Position numbers and translations under genes: made by a program | NCBI GenBank assembly: GCA_027019165.1 | Contig: JALUXC010000003.1 | Span: 124,001 to 188,000 of the forward strand | DNA: 64,000 nt | DNA from: Pseudophaeobacter sp. | GTDB taxonomy: Bacteria > Pseudomonadota > Alphaproteobacteria > Rhodobacterales > Rhodobacteraceae | Direction: 5' to 3' | Notes under the pieces: generated by a model | What the model was told of the DNA's origin: nothing | The model's database searches: none | Seen by the model: only the letters and a program-made list of their open reading frames with translations | In this document: positions 44,299 through 52,878 of the stretch, one piece after another | Layout of the letters: every line of letters begins with the position of its first letter | Position numbering within the stretch: position 1 is the stretch's first letter

Positions 44299-47200
44299 GC
44301 AAGCACCACATTGCTGGGCACCAGGATGTCGGGTGCAACGTCTTCCAGGATGATGACCGTATCGGCGTCCAGCGCGATGCGGGTGTCGTGCCCGCCCGGC
44401 CCTTCGGCGCTCACCAGCGCCTGGAAGGCGGTAAAGTCCGCGATGCCAAAGGCGCTGACATCCAGAACGTCGCCTTCGTCGCCGGGGCCCCCGTTGCCGC
44501 CGTTAAAGTCGATCACCGTGGTGGTGCCCTCCAGATCGCGGAAGGTGAAGGTATCAGCGCCCTGTCCACCCGACAGACGATCCGTGCCGCCGCCGCCATC
44601 CAGCGTGTCATTGCCCATGCCGCCATAGATGATCTCATTGGCCGAGGTGCCGGTCAGAGTATCCGCCCCGGTGGTGCCGACCGTTGTCACGGCGCCCGAG
44701 ACATTGCCGCCAAAGACCACAAAGCTCGCGCCCGAATCATTTCCGTTTGGATCATCGCTCTGCGCTCCGACAATCAGGTCATCAAATCCATCGCCATTGA
44801 CATCCCCCGCCCCGCTGACAAAGGAACCGGATAAGTCGGTCTCAGAGACGCCGTTGATCACAAACCCGCCGCTACCGGTTTCGACATCCGAGAGTTCCAC
44901 CGAGGTGCCGTCGCTTTTGCCAAAGACCACAAAGCTCGCGCCGGAATAGCTGCCGTTTGGATCATCACGATACGCCCCGACGATGAGATCATCGAGCCCG
45001 TCGCCATTGACATCGCCCGCAGTGCTGACGGAGTAGCCGGACCAGTCATTCGCAGAGACGCCATTGATCACAAAGCCGCCTGTACCGCTTTCGACTTCAG
45101 ACAGCTCGACGGTGGTGCCATCGCTTTTGCCAAAGACGACAAAGCTTGCTCCTGAGCTGTTGCCGTTTGGACTATCATGCTGCGCCCCAACGATCAGGTC
45201 ATCCAGCCCGTCTCCATTCACATCGCCCGCGTTGCTGACCGAGTAACCGGAATAATCGTTCGTAGATACGCCATTGATCACAAATCCGCCAGTGCCAGCC
45301 TCCACATCTGACAGTTCCACGGCGGTGCCATCGCTTTTGCCAAAGATCACGAAGCTGGCGCCGGAGTAGGATCCGTTGGGATCAGCGTATGGCGCCCCGA
45401 CGATCAGATCATCGAGCCCGTCGCCATTGACATCGCCCGCATTGCTGACCGACCGACCCGACTGGTCAACCATCGAGACACCGTTGATGACGAACCCGCC
45501 TGTGCCGGTTTCGACATCCGACAGTTCTACTGCAGTGCCATCGCTTTTTCCAAAGACCACAAAGCTTGCGCCGGAGGTGCTGCCGTTTGGATCATCGCTA
45601 GGCGCGCCGACGATGAGATCATCCAGCCCGTCGCCATTCACATCGCCCGCGTTGCTGACGGATCGACCGGAACTGTCACCCACCGAAACGCCATTGATCA
45701 CGAAACCGCCTGTACCGCCTTCGACATCCGACAGCTCCACAGCGGTGCCATCGCTTTTTCCAAAGACCACAAAACTTGCACCGGAGTAGGATCCGTTGGG
45801 ATCATCGCTAGGCGCGCCGACGATGAGATCATCCAGCCCGTCGCCATTCACATCGCCCGCATTGCTGACGGACCGACCGGAATTGTCACCTGCCGAAACG
45901 CCATTGATCACAAAACCGCCGGTCCCGGCCTCCACATCCGACAGCTCCACGGTAGTGCCATCGCATTTTCCAAAGACCACATAGCTTGCGCCGGACGAGT
46001 TGCCGTTAGGGTCATCAAATGGTGCGCCGACGATGAGATCATCCAGCCCGTCGCCATTGACATCGCCTGCATTGCTGACGGATCGACCGGACCGGCCATT
46101 TGCCGAGACGCCATTGATCACAAATCCGCCGGTTCCGGCCTCCACATCCGACAGTTCGACCGCCGGAGCAAGGTAGGTACCGCCATTGACCGTGACGCCC
46201 TGCTGCACTTCGATGCGGGCATTGCCGTTGGTGAGCACGGTGAAAGTGCCCTCGCCGTCGGTCACATCGGTTCCATAGACAAAGCCGGGCGCCAGGGTGA
46301 CGCTGTTGGTGCCGTCGCCATAGACGCGCAGGGTGTTGCTCTCGTCCGAAAGCTGCTGCAGCTCAAGCTTCGACAGCTCCAGCGTGTTGTTGTCGCCACT
46401 CAGATCGATGCGCTCGATGCCGGTGACCTGCGAGCTGCCAAGGCTGCCCAGATCCAGCGCCAGGTTGCTGCCGTCGAGCCGCAGCACGTCGCTGCCGGTG
46501 CCGCCCGCCAGATCGGCAAAGCTGAGGTCGCTGACCGCCAGCACATCATCGCCCGCGCCGCCGCGCAGCACATCGGCGCCGCCCGCGCCCACCAGCGTGT
46601 CATCGCCGGTGCCCGCGATCAGCCGGTCCGCCGCAGCGGTGCCGGTGAGGGTATCATCGCCGGTTGTGCCTATCTCGGTCGCCTCGTTCTGGAAATCGCC
46701 GCCAAAGACCACAAAGCTCGCGCCGGAGCCATCACCATTGGGATCATCTCCATTGGCTCCGACGATCAGGTCGTCAAAGCCGTCACCATTGACATCGCCC
46801 GCACTGCTGACCAATCGACCGGAGTGGTCATATTCCGAGCCGCCGCTGATCACAAAACCGCCGTTACCGCCTTCGACATCCGACAGTTCGACCGTGGTGC
46901 CATCGCTTTTGCCAAAGACCACAAAACTTGCGCCTGAGCTGTTGCCGTGCGGATCATCGTATGGCCCTCCGACGATCAGATCATCGAGCCCGTCGCCATT
47001 GACGTCGCCCGCATTGCTGACGAAGCGCCCGGCATGGTCATGCGCCGAGACACCGTTGATGACAAATCCGCCAGAGCCAGCCTCCACATCCGAGAGTTCG
47101 ACCGCAGTGCTATCGCTTTTGCCAAAGACCACAAAGCTTGCGCCGGCAAAGCTGCCGTTCGCAGAACCGCCGGGGGCCCCTACGATCAGGTCATCCAGCC

Positions 47201-50200
47201 CGTCCCCATTCACATCGCCTGCATTGTTGACGGAATAGCCAGAGTAGGCCCCTCCAGAGGCGCCGTTGATGACAAATCCGCCGCTGCCGCTCTCGACATC
47301 CGACAGCTCCACCGCGGTGCCATCACTTTTTCCAAAGACCACAAAGCTTGCACCGGAGTTTGCGCCGTTTGGATCGTCTCGATTCGCCCCTACGATCAGG
47401 TCATCGAGCCCGTCTCCGTTCACGTCACCGGCATTGCTGACAGAGTGACCGGACCGGTCACCCCCAGAGGCGCCGTTGATGACAAATCCGCCTGTGCCGG
47501 CCTCAACATCCGACAGCTCCACCGCGGTGCCATCACTTTTTCCAAAGACCACAAAGCTTGCGCCGGAATAGCTGCCATTTGGTTCATCACGATACGCCCC
47601 GACGATCAGATCATCCAGCCCGTCTCCGTTCACGTCACCGGCATTGCTGACGGACCGCCCTGACAGGTCACCTACCGAGACGCCATTGATCACAAAGCCG
47701 CCGGTGCCGCCTTCGATATCCGACAGCTCCACCGCGGTGCCATCGCTTTTGCCAAAGACGACAAAGCTGGCTCCGGAGCTTTCGCCGTTCGGATCGTCCT
47801 GCATTGCTCCGACGATCAGGTCATCAAGGCCGTCTCCGTTCACATCGCCCGCATTGCTGACGGAAAAACCTGAAGCGTCACTTGCCGAGGCGCCGTTGAT
47901 GACAAATCCGCCTGTTCCGGCCTCCACATCCGACAGCTCTACGGCGGTGCCATCGCTTTTGCCAAAGACCACAAAGCTGGCGCCGGAGCGGTTGCCGTTT
48001 GGATCGTCTTCTGCGGCCCCGACGATCAGGTCATCATAGCCGTCTCCATTGACATCGCCTGCATTGCTGACAGACCTGCCGGAGGTGTCACCGGCGGAGA
48101 CCCCGTTGATGACAAATCCGCCGGTGCCTGCCTCCACATCCGACAGTTCTACCGCCGGGGCCAGGTAGGCGCCGCCATTGACCGTGACGCCCTGTTGCAC
48201 TTCGATGCGGGCGTTGCCGTTGGTGAGCACGGTGAAAGTGCCCTCGCCATCCGTCACATCGCTGCCATAGACGAACCCCGGCGCCAGGGTGACGCTGTTG
48301 GTGCCATCGCCATAGACCCGCAGGGTGTTGCTCTCGTCCGATAGCTGCTGCAGCTCAAGCTTCGACAGCTCCAGCGTGTTGTTGTCGCCGCTGAGGTCAA
48401 TGCGCTCGATCCCTGTCACCTGCGAGGTGCCAAGGCTGCCCAGATCCAGCGCCAGGTTGCTGCCGTCGAGCCGCAGCACATCGCTGCCGGTGCCGCCTGC
48501 AAGGTCGGCAAAGCTGAGGTCACTGACCGCCAGCACATCATCGCCCGCACCGCCGCGCAGCACATCGGCGCCGCCCGCGCCCACCAGCGTGTCATCGCCG
48601 GTACCCGCGATCAGCCGGTCCACGGCAGCGGAGCCGGTCAGCGTGTCATCGCCGGTGGTGCCAATCTCGGTCGCAGCGCCCGAGAAATCGCCGCCAAAGA
48701 CCACAAAACTCGCGCCGGAGCTTTCGCCGTTTGGATCATCACCACTGGCTCCGACGATCAGGTCGTCAAAGCCGTCACCATTGACATCGCCCGCACTTCT
48801 GACCGACCGACCTGCCTGGTCGCTTCCAGAGACACCGTTGATCATAAAGCCGCCGCTTCGTGTTTCAACGTCCGACAATTCGACGGCGGTGCCATCGCTT
48901 TTGCCAAAGACGACGTAGCTGGCGCCGGAATAGGCTCCGTTTGGATCAGCGAATGGCGCTCCGACGATCAGATCATCAAGCCCGTCGCCATTGACGTCGC
49001 CCGCACTGCTGACAGAGAAACCTGCAGCGTCACCGTCAGAGGTGCCATTGATCACAAAGCCGCCGGTACCAGTTTCAACATCCGACAGCTCTACAGCGGT
49101 GCCATCGCTTTTGCCAAAGACCACAAAGCCTGCACCTGAAAGGCTGCCATTCGGGGCATCACCCCGCGCGCCGACGATCAGGTCATCCAGGCCATCGCCA
49201 TTCACATCGCCTGCGTTGCTGACAGAAAAACCGGACCTGTCACTCAAAGAGACACCGTTGATGGCAAAGCCGCCGGTACCCCCTTCCACATCTGACAGCT
49301 CCACGGTGGTGCCGTCGCTTTTGCCAAAGACCACAAAGCTGGCGCCGGATGAGGTGCCATTCGGGGAATCGTATAGTGCGCCAACGATCAGGTCATCAAG
49401 CCCGTCGCCGTTCACGTCACCTGCATTGCTCACGGAGAACGCTGCTTGGTCATAGCTAGAGACGCCATTGATCACAAAGCCGCCGGTCCCAGTTTCAACA
49501 TCCGACAGCTCCACTGTGGTGCCATCGCTCTTGCCAAAGACAACGAAGCTTGCGCCGGATTTACTGCCATTGGGGTCATCGTATCGCGCGCCGACAATCA
49601 GGTCATCCAGCCCGTCTCCGTTGACGTCGCCCGCGTTGCTGACAGAGAAACCGGACAGGTCACCGGCAGAGACGCCGTTGATCGCAAATCCGCCGGTGCC
49701 AGCCTCGATATCCGACAGCTCCACCGAGGAGCCATCGCTTTTGCCAAAGACGACGTAGCTCGCGCCAGAGTTACTGCCATTCGGGTCGCCTGAAATTGCC
49801 CCGATGATCAGGTCGTCCAGCCCGTCTCCGTTCACGTCGCCCGCAGAGCTGACTGAGCGACCGGAGTGGTCGCTTGCTGAAGCGCCGTTGATCACAAAGC
49901 CACCCGTGCCGGCCTCGACATCCGACAGCTCTACAGCGGTCCCATCGCTTTTGCCAAAAACCACAAAGCTGGCGCCGGAGCTTTCGCCGTTTGGGTCATC
50001 ATATGGGGCTCCGATGATCAGGTCGTCAAACCCGTCGCCGTTCACATCGCCTGCACTGCTGACTGAGCGACCGGAGAGGTCGCTTGCCGAAACTCCGTTG
50101 ATCACAAACCCGCCGGTGCCTGCCTCCACATCCGAAAGCTCTATCGGGTCATTGGAAACTCCTGTCAGGGTGACCGTGACCACTTGAGTGGTGCCGTCCG

Positions 50201-51878
50201 CTGTTGCGGCGGTGAAGCTGTCTGTGAGGGTTTCGCCCGCGCCAAGGCCTTGAATGGCGCTTTGGCTGTTGTCGGCGCTGTAGGTCCAGCTGCCATCGGT
50301 GCCGAGGGTGAAACTGCCATAGGTGCCCGCCGCCGAGGTTTGGGCAACAAAGACCGCTTCGCCCGTGTCTACGTCGGTTACGGTGAGTGTGCCGCTGGCG
50401 GTAAGAGTGGCTGCCGCGTCTTCGGTCACCGCGCCGGTGGTGGTGCCGCCGATCACCGCGACGTCGTTCACGCCGGTCAAGGTGACGGTGACCACCTGTG
50501 TGGTGCCGTCCGCTGTTGCGGCGGTGAAACTGTCTGTGAGGGTTTCGCCCGCGCCAAGGGCCTGGATGGCGCTTTGGCTGTTGTCTGCGCTGTAGGCCCA
50601 GCTGCCATCGGTGCCGAGGGTGAAGGTGCCATAGGTGCCCGCCGCCGAGGTTTGTGCCACAAAGACCGCTTCGCCCGTGTCTACGTCGGTTACGGTGAGT
50701 GTGCCGCCGGCGGTGAGAGTGGCTGCCGCGTCTTCGGTCACCGCGCCGGTGGTGGTGCCGCCGATCACCGCGACGTCATTCACGCCGGTCAGGGTTACGG
50801 TGACGACCTGAGTGGTGCCATCTGCGGTGGTCGCAGTAAAGCTGTCGGTTGCCGTTTCGCCCTCACCTAAGGCCTGCAGCGCAGAAGTGGCGTTGTTTGC
50901 GACAGTTGCGGGTGTCTCGCCTGCGTCAGGTGCCTGTGCTGAAACCGTCGTGCCGTAGACGCTGTATGTCCAGCTTCCATCGGTCTCCAGCGTAAATGTC
51001 CCGTAGGTGCCAGCCACCTCGGTTTGTGCTACAAAAACGGCTTCACCGGTGTCAACATCGGTGACAGACAACTGGCCCGTGATCGTCTGCGTTGTTGCGG
51101 AATCCTCGACCACGCCGCCGGATGTATCGCCGTTGATGATCGCCACATCGTTGGAGCCGGTCAGCGTCACAGTGATCACCTGCGTCGCGCCGCTTTCGGT
51201 GACGACAGTGAAGCTTTCTGTGACGGTTTCCCCTTCCCGGAGGGCCTGCAGTGCGGTCCGACCGCTGTCGGCGTTGTATGTCCAGCTTCCATCGCTCGTC
51301 AGGGTGAAAGTGCCGTAGGTGCCTTCGGTGCCCGTTTGCTCCTGAAACCGCATGCCAGGGGCGCCCTCAATGGCGATGGTTCCGGTGGTCTCACCTGTAC
51401 CATCTTCGACTGCACCGCCGCTTGTATCTCCGGTGAACGTGACGGGTCCGCCGCCCGTGTCGCCACCTCCGCCTGAACCGCCTCCCGCAGCGGCGCCAAG
51501 CCCGGCAACCCCGCCGGCCACTGCAACCCCTGAGGGAATGCCCCCTGCGAGTGCCCCCAGTTCCGCCGCGGTCGTCTCGGCGACCATGACAACACCCTCT
51601 TTGGAAACCACAACCTGTGTGGCGTCCAGAATCGAGACTTCGCCATTGGTCATGGTAACCTTGACCGTGCCGTCGTTCATGACCTCGTAGGAGGCCACGC
51701 CCTTTACCTCGGACAATGCCTTGAGCGCTTGCTGGGCTTCTGCGCCTGCTGCCAGAAGCGGCAGCAATCCAGCAGCCAATCCGGCCGTCATCGCTTTGGC
51801 TTTGGTATGCTTTGGTGGGGAGGTTTTTTCGGAGGCAGACACTTTAATGGGGCGGGGCACAAGTGGATTTTTGCTCAT
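44295..51878 (-). CDS. Giant type I-secreted adhesin: VCBS x4, FG-GAP x21 (three 7-blade propellers), RTX
   Basis: 2,527 residues. Residues 1-130: basic start, hydrophobic and beta-rich segment, then a Gly/Ala linker with AAAG (129-132). About 145-577: four VCBS repeats. About 578-1063, 1241-1727 and 1907-2391: three sets of exactly seven 70-residue FG-GAP repeats, nearly all carrying a calcium loop DVNGDGLDD (G-L/F/Y variants). Two almost identical linkers with GGxGxD-type RTX repeats (about 1063-1240 and 1727-1906) separate the sets. The C-terminus (about 2391-2527) has GGMGNDTLDGGGGTDRLSGG and a T1SS-type signal region. I expect calcium-dependent folding outside the cell and a role as surface adhesin. 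First gene of a seven-gene operon. Confidence 0.93.
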   Translation of the reverse strand: MSKNPLVPRPIKVSASEKTSPPKHTKAKAMTAGLAAGLLPLLAAGAEAQQALKALSEVKGVASYEVMNDGTVKVTMTNGEVSILDATQVVVSKEGVVMVAETTAAELGALAGGIPSGVAVAGGVAGLGAAAGGGSGGGGDTGGGPVTFTGDTSGGAVEDGTGETTGTIAIEGAPGMRFQEQTGTEGTYGTFTLTSDGSWTYNADSGRTALQALREGETVTESFTVVTESGATQVITVTLTGSNDVAIINGDTSGGVVEDSATTQTITGQLSVTDVDTGEAVFVAQTEVAGTYGTFTLETDGSWTYSVYGTTVSAQAPDAGETPATVANNATSALQALGEGETATDSFTATTADGTTQVVTVTLTGVNDVAVIGGTTTGAVTEDAAATLTAGGTLTVTDVDTGEAVFVAQTSAAGTYGTFTLGTDGSWAYSADNSQSAIQALGAGETLTDSFTAATADGTTQVVTVTLTGVNDVAVIGGTTTGAVTEDAAATLTASGTLTVTDVDTGEAVFVAQTSAAGTYGSFTLGTDGSWTYSADNSQSAIQGLGAGETLTDSFTAATADGTTQVVTVTLTGVSNDPIELSDVEAGTGGFVINGVSASDLSGRSVSSAGDVNGDGFDDLIIGAPYDDPNGESSGASFVVFGKSDGTAVELSDVEAGTGGFVINGASASDHSGRSVSSAGDVNGDGLDDLIIGAISGDPNGSNSGASYVVFGKSDGSSVELSDIEAGTGGFAINGVSAGDLSGFSVSNAGDVNGDGLDDLIVGARYDDPNGSKSGASFVVFGKSDGTTVELSDVETGTGGFVINGVSSYDQAAFSVSNAGDVNGDGLDDLIVGALYDSPNGTSSGASFVVFGKSDGTTVELSDVEGGTGGFAINGVSLSDRSGFSVSNAGDVNGDGLDDLIVGARGDAPNGSLSGAGFVVFGKSDGTAVELSDVETGTGGFVINGTSDGDAAGFSVSSAGDVNGDGLDDLIVGAPFADPNGAYSGASYVVFGKSDGTAVELSDVETRSGGFMINGVSGSDQAGRSVRSAGDVNGDGFDDLIVGASGDDPNGESSGASFVVFGGDFSGAATEIGTTGDDTLTGSAAVDRLIAGTGDDTLVGAGGADVLRGGAGDDVLAVSDLSFADLAGGTGSDVLRLDGSNLALDLGSLGTSQVTGIERIDLSGDNNTLELSKLELQQLSDESNTLRVYGDGTNSVTLAPGFVYGSDVTDGEGTFTVLTNGNARIEVQQGVTVNGGAYLAPAVELSDVEAGTGGFVINGVSAGDTSGRSVSNAGDVNGDGYDDLIVGAAEDDPNGNRSGASFVVFGKSDGTAVELSDVEAGTGGFVINGASASDASGFSVSNAGDVNGDGLDDLIVGAMQDDPNGESSGASFVVFGKSDGTAVELSDIEGGTGGFVINGVSVGDLSGRSVSNAGDVNGDGLDDLIVGAYRDEPNGSYSGASFVVFGKSDGTAVELSDVEAGTGGFVINGASGGDRSGHSVSNAGDVNGDGLDDLIVGANRDDPNGANSGASFVVFGKSDGTAVELSDVESGSGGFVINGASGGAYSGYSVNNAGDVNGDGLDDLIVGAPGGSANGSFAGASFVVFGKSDSTAVELSDVEAGSGGFVINGVSAHDHAGRFVSNAGDVNGDGLDDLIVGGPYDDPHGNSSGASFVVFGKSDGTTVELSDVEGGNGGFVISGGSEYDHSGRLVSSAGDVNGDGFDDLIVGANGDDPNGDGSGASFVVFGGDFQNEATEIGTTGDDTLTGTAAADRLIAGTGDDTLVGAGGADVLRGGAGDDVLAVSDLSFADLAGGTGSDVLRLDGSNLALDLGSLGSSQVTGIERIDLSGDNNTLELSKLELQQLSDESNTLRVYGDGTNSVTLAPGFVYGTDVTDGEGTFTVLTNGNARIEVQQGVTVNGGTYLAPAVELSDVEAGTGGFVINGVSANGRSGRSVSNAGDVNGDGLDDLIVGAPFDDPNGNSSGASYVVFGKCDGTTVELSDVEAGTGGFVINGVSAGDNSGRSVSNAGDVNGDGLDDLIVGAPSDDPNGSYSGASFVVFGKSDGTAVELSDVEGGTGGFVINGVSVGDSSGRSVSNAGDVNGDGLDDLIVGAPSDDPNGSTSGASFVVFGKSDGTAVELSDVETGTGGFVINGVSMVDQSGRSVSNAGDVNGDGLDDLIVGAPYADPNGSYSGASFVIFGKSDGTAVELSDVEAGTGGFVINGVSTNDYSGYSVSNAGDVNGDGLDDLIVGAQHDSPNGNSSGASFVVFGKSDGTTVELSEVESGTGGFVINGVSANDWSGYSVSTAGDVNGDGLDDLIVGAYRDDPNGSYSGASFVVFGKSDGTSVELSDVETGSGGFVINGVSETDLSGSFVSGAGDVNGDGFDDLIVGAQSDDPNGNDSGASFVVFGGNVSGAVTTVGTTGADTLTGTSANEIIYGGMGNDTLDGGGGTDRLSGGQGADTFTFRDLEGTTTVIDFNGGNGGPGDEGDVLDVSAFGIADFTAFQALVSAEGPGGHDTRIALDADTVIILEDVAPDILVPSNVVLA
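44706..46158 (-). repeat. FG-GAP set 3 (seven repeats, propeller 3)
   Basis: Seven 210-base repeats; the last ends FGGNVSGAVTTVG and runs into the C-terminal RTX/secretion domain. Confidence 0.92.
46160..46695 (-). repeat. RTX-containing linker 2
   Basis: Near copy of linker 1 with mostly silent differences; encodes GTTGDDTLTGTAAADRL and the same VYGDGTNSVTLAPGFVYG spacer. Confidence 0.9.
46700..48158 (-). repeat. FG-GAP set 2 (seven repeats, propeller 2)
   Basis: Seven 210-base repeats like set 1; the fifth repeat has the most diverged loop (APGGSANGSFAG) and the seventh closes with FGGDFQN. Confidence 0.92.
48160..48690 (-). repeat. RTX-containing linker 1
   Basis: Encodes TEIGTTGDDTLTGSAAVDRL, GGAGDDVL-type RTX turns, then a beta-rich spacer ending VTVNGGAYLAPA. 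Its twin at 46160-46695 is almost the same at DNA level with an offset of 1,992 bases. Confidence 0.9.
48690..50146 (-). repeat. FG-GAP set 1 (seven repeats, propeller 1)
   Basis: Seven 210-base repeats encoding VELSDVEAGTGGFVING...DVNGDGLDDLIVGA...SGASFVVFGKSDGT. The seventh ends in FGGDFSG instead of FGKSDG, marking closure of the set. Confidence 0.92.
50147..51446 (-). repeat. Four tandem VCBS repeats within the adhesin gene
   Basis: Each unit of about 100 residues contains GTYGTFTL..DGSWTY, a glutamate-rich GETxTxSF and ends VVTVTLTGVNDVAV. Units 3 and 4 are nearly identical at DNA level; unit 2 has an extra insertion of about 15 residues (VYGTTVSAQAPDAGETPAT). They form a stalk between the cell-proximal end and the propellers. 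Confidence 0.9.
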
Positions 51879-52413
51879 CTGAAACGGGGCCTTGAAATGA
51901 TATTTTTTCAGTTTCTTAATGATACCAATATGTTTACAAGCGGTTTATCGGCGCAACAATAAACTTCCGTTTTTCAAACGGATATCTTCCTTTCCGGCCC
52001 GATTTTCGACAGGGGCGCGGCATCCTTTGCACGGGGGGGCGGAAGCAAACTCACAGCTCTGCCGTGAAGGCGACCGGGCCATAAAAACAAAGATAAGTCG
52101 TGCTCTGATCGTCGAAGACATACGCTTATTGGTGTATGTTTGACTCACATTTGCACTGGGGGAGGGGCAAGCCGGCGCTTTCGGTGTGGGATGGCGTCAC
52201 TCTGCAGCCTGACGCAACGTCATTTTGAGGTTGTTGGCTCACAAAAAGCAGGCAGCCCAGCTTTTCGCCGAGCGGAACGGGAACATCATATGCAGGCTTG
52301 AATGGAAATGCGCTGACAGCCCTCGCCTTTGCCGGGGAGGGATGTCACTTGGGGGGCACAGCACCTTGCGTGTGGATCCTTGTCAACCGACGCTTGTGAT
52401 CCGGCCGCTAGGG
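51879..52413. other. Leader and promoter region of the adhesin operon
   Basis: 535 bases between the adhesin start and the yaiI stop, with no convincing gene. The part next to the adhesin (51890-51970) is A+T-rich and should hold its promoter. An inverted repeat ACATAC-N10-GTATGT lies at 52118-52139. On the plus strand 52098-52143 reads SRALIVEDIRLLVYV then a stop, resembling the start of a response-regulator receiver domain, perhaps a relic. Confidence 0.5.
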
Positions 52414-52878
52414 CTATTGCCGAGTTATTGCGGCAGCCGCCCTGATTTCCCGCTCCAGTGCATCCAGAAACCGCGAACGGTCCGCCTTGGTAAAGCCCTT
52501 GCCACTGCCGCCTGCGCCAAGCGGGTTGGCGGCGCGCAGGTCCGCCATCAGGTCGCGCATGGCAAGCTGTTGGCCGATGTTGGCCTCGGTGAACCGCTCG
52601 CCATTGTGGCGCAGCACGCGGGCGCCTGCCTCGATGCATTTGGCGGCCAGCGGGATGTCTCCCGTGACCACCACATCGCCCGGCCCGCAGCGCTCGGCAA
52701 TCCACATATCCGCCACATCGGCCCCTTCGGAGACGATGACGGTTTCCACCAGCGGGTTCTGCGACGGGCGCAGGCCACCGTTGGAGACCACATACATTTT
52801 CAGCTTGTGGCGGGTGGCGACCCGCTCGGCCTCTGCCTTGACCGGGCAGGCATCGGCGTCGATGTAAAGCGCGCTCAC
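52414..52878 (-). CDS. YaiI/YqxD family protein (DUF188)
   Basis: 154-residue protein of the DUF188 family, a PIN-like fold of unknown function. It opens [19 protein letters not shown] with conserved aspartates, followed by [43 protein letters not shown] and a C-terminal [20 protein letters not shown]. Possibly a nuclease by fold (inference). Its start overlaps the sthA stop by four bases; last gene of an fghA-sthA-yaiI operon. Confidence 0.92.
   Translation of the reverse strand: MSALYIDADACPVKAEAERVATRHKLKMYVVSNGGLRPSQNPLVETVIVSEGADVADMWIAERCGPGDVVVTGDIPLAAKCIEAGARVLRHNGERFTEANIGQQLAMRDLMADLRAANPLGAGGSGKGFTKADRSRFLDALEREIRAAAAITRQ

Noticed and set aside
44706-50146. Regularly spaced repeats that could be taken for a CRISPR array or satellite DNA
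   Set aside because: The period is 210 bases, in frame, and encodes FG-GAP protein repeats; there are no short direct repeats with unique spacers and no cas genes.
44629-51690. Many plus-strand open frames rich in Ser/Pro/Thr repeats
   Set aside because: They are the antisense of the FG-GAP and VCBS repeats of the adhesin gene, hence their apparent repetitiveness.
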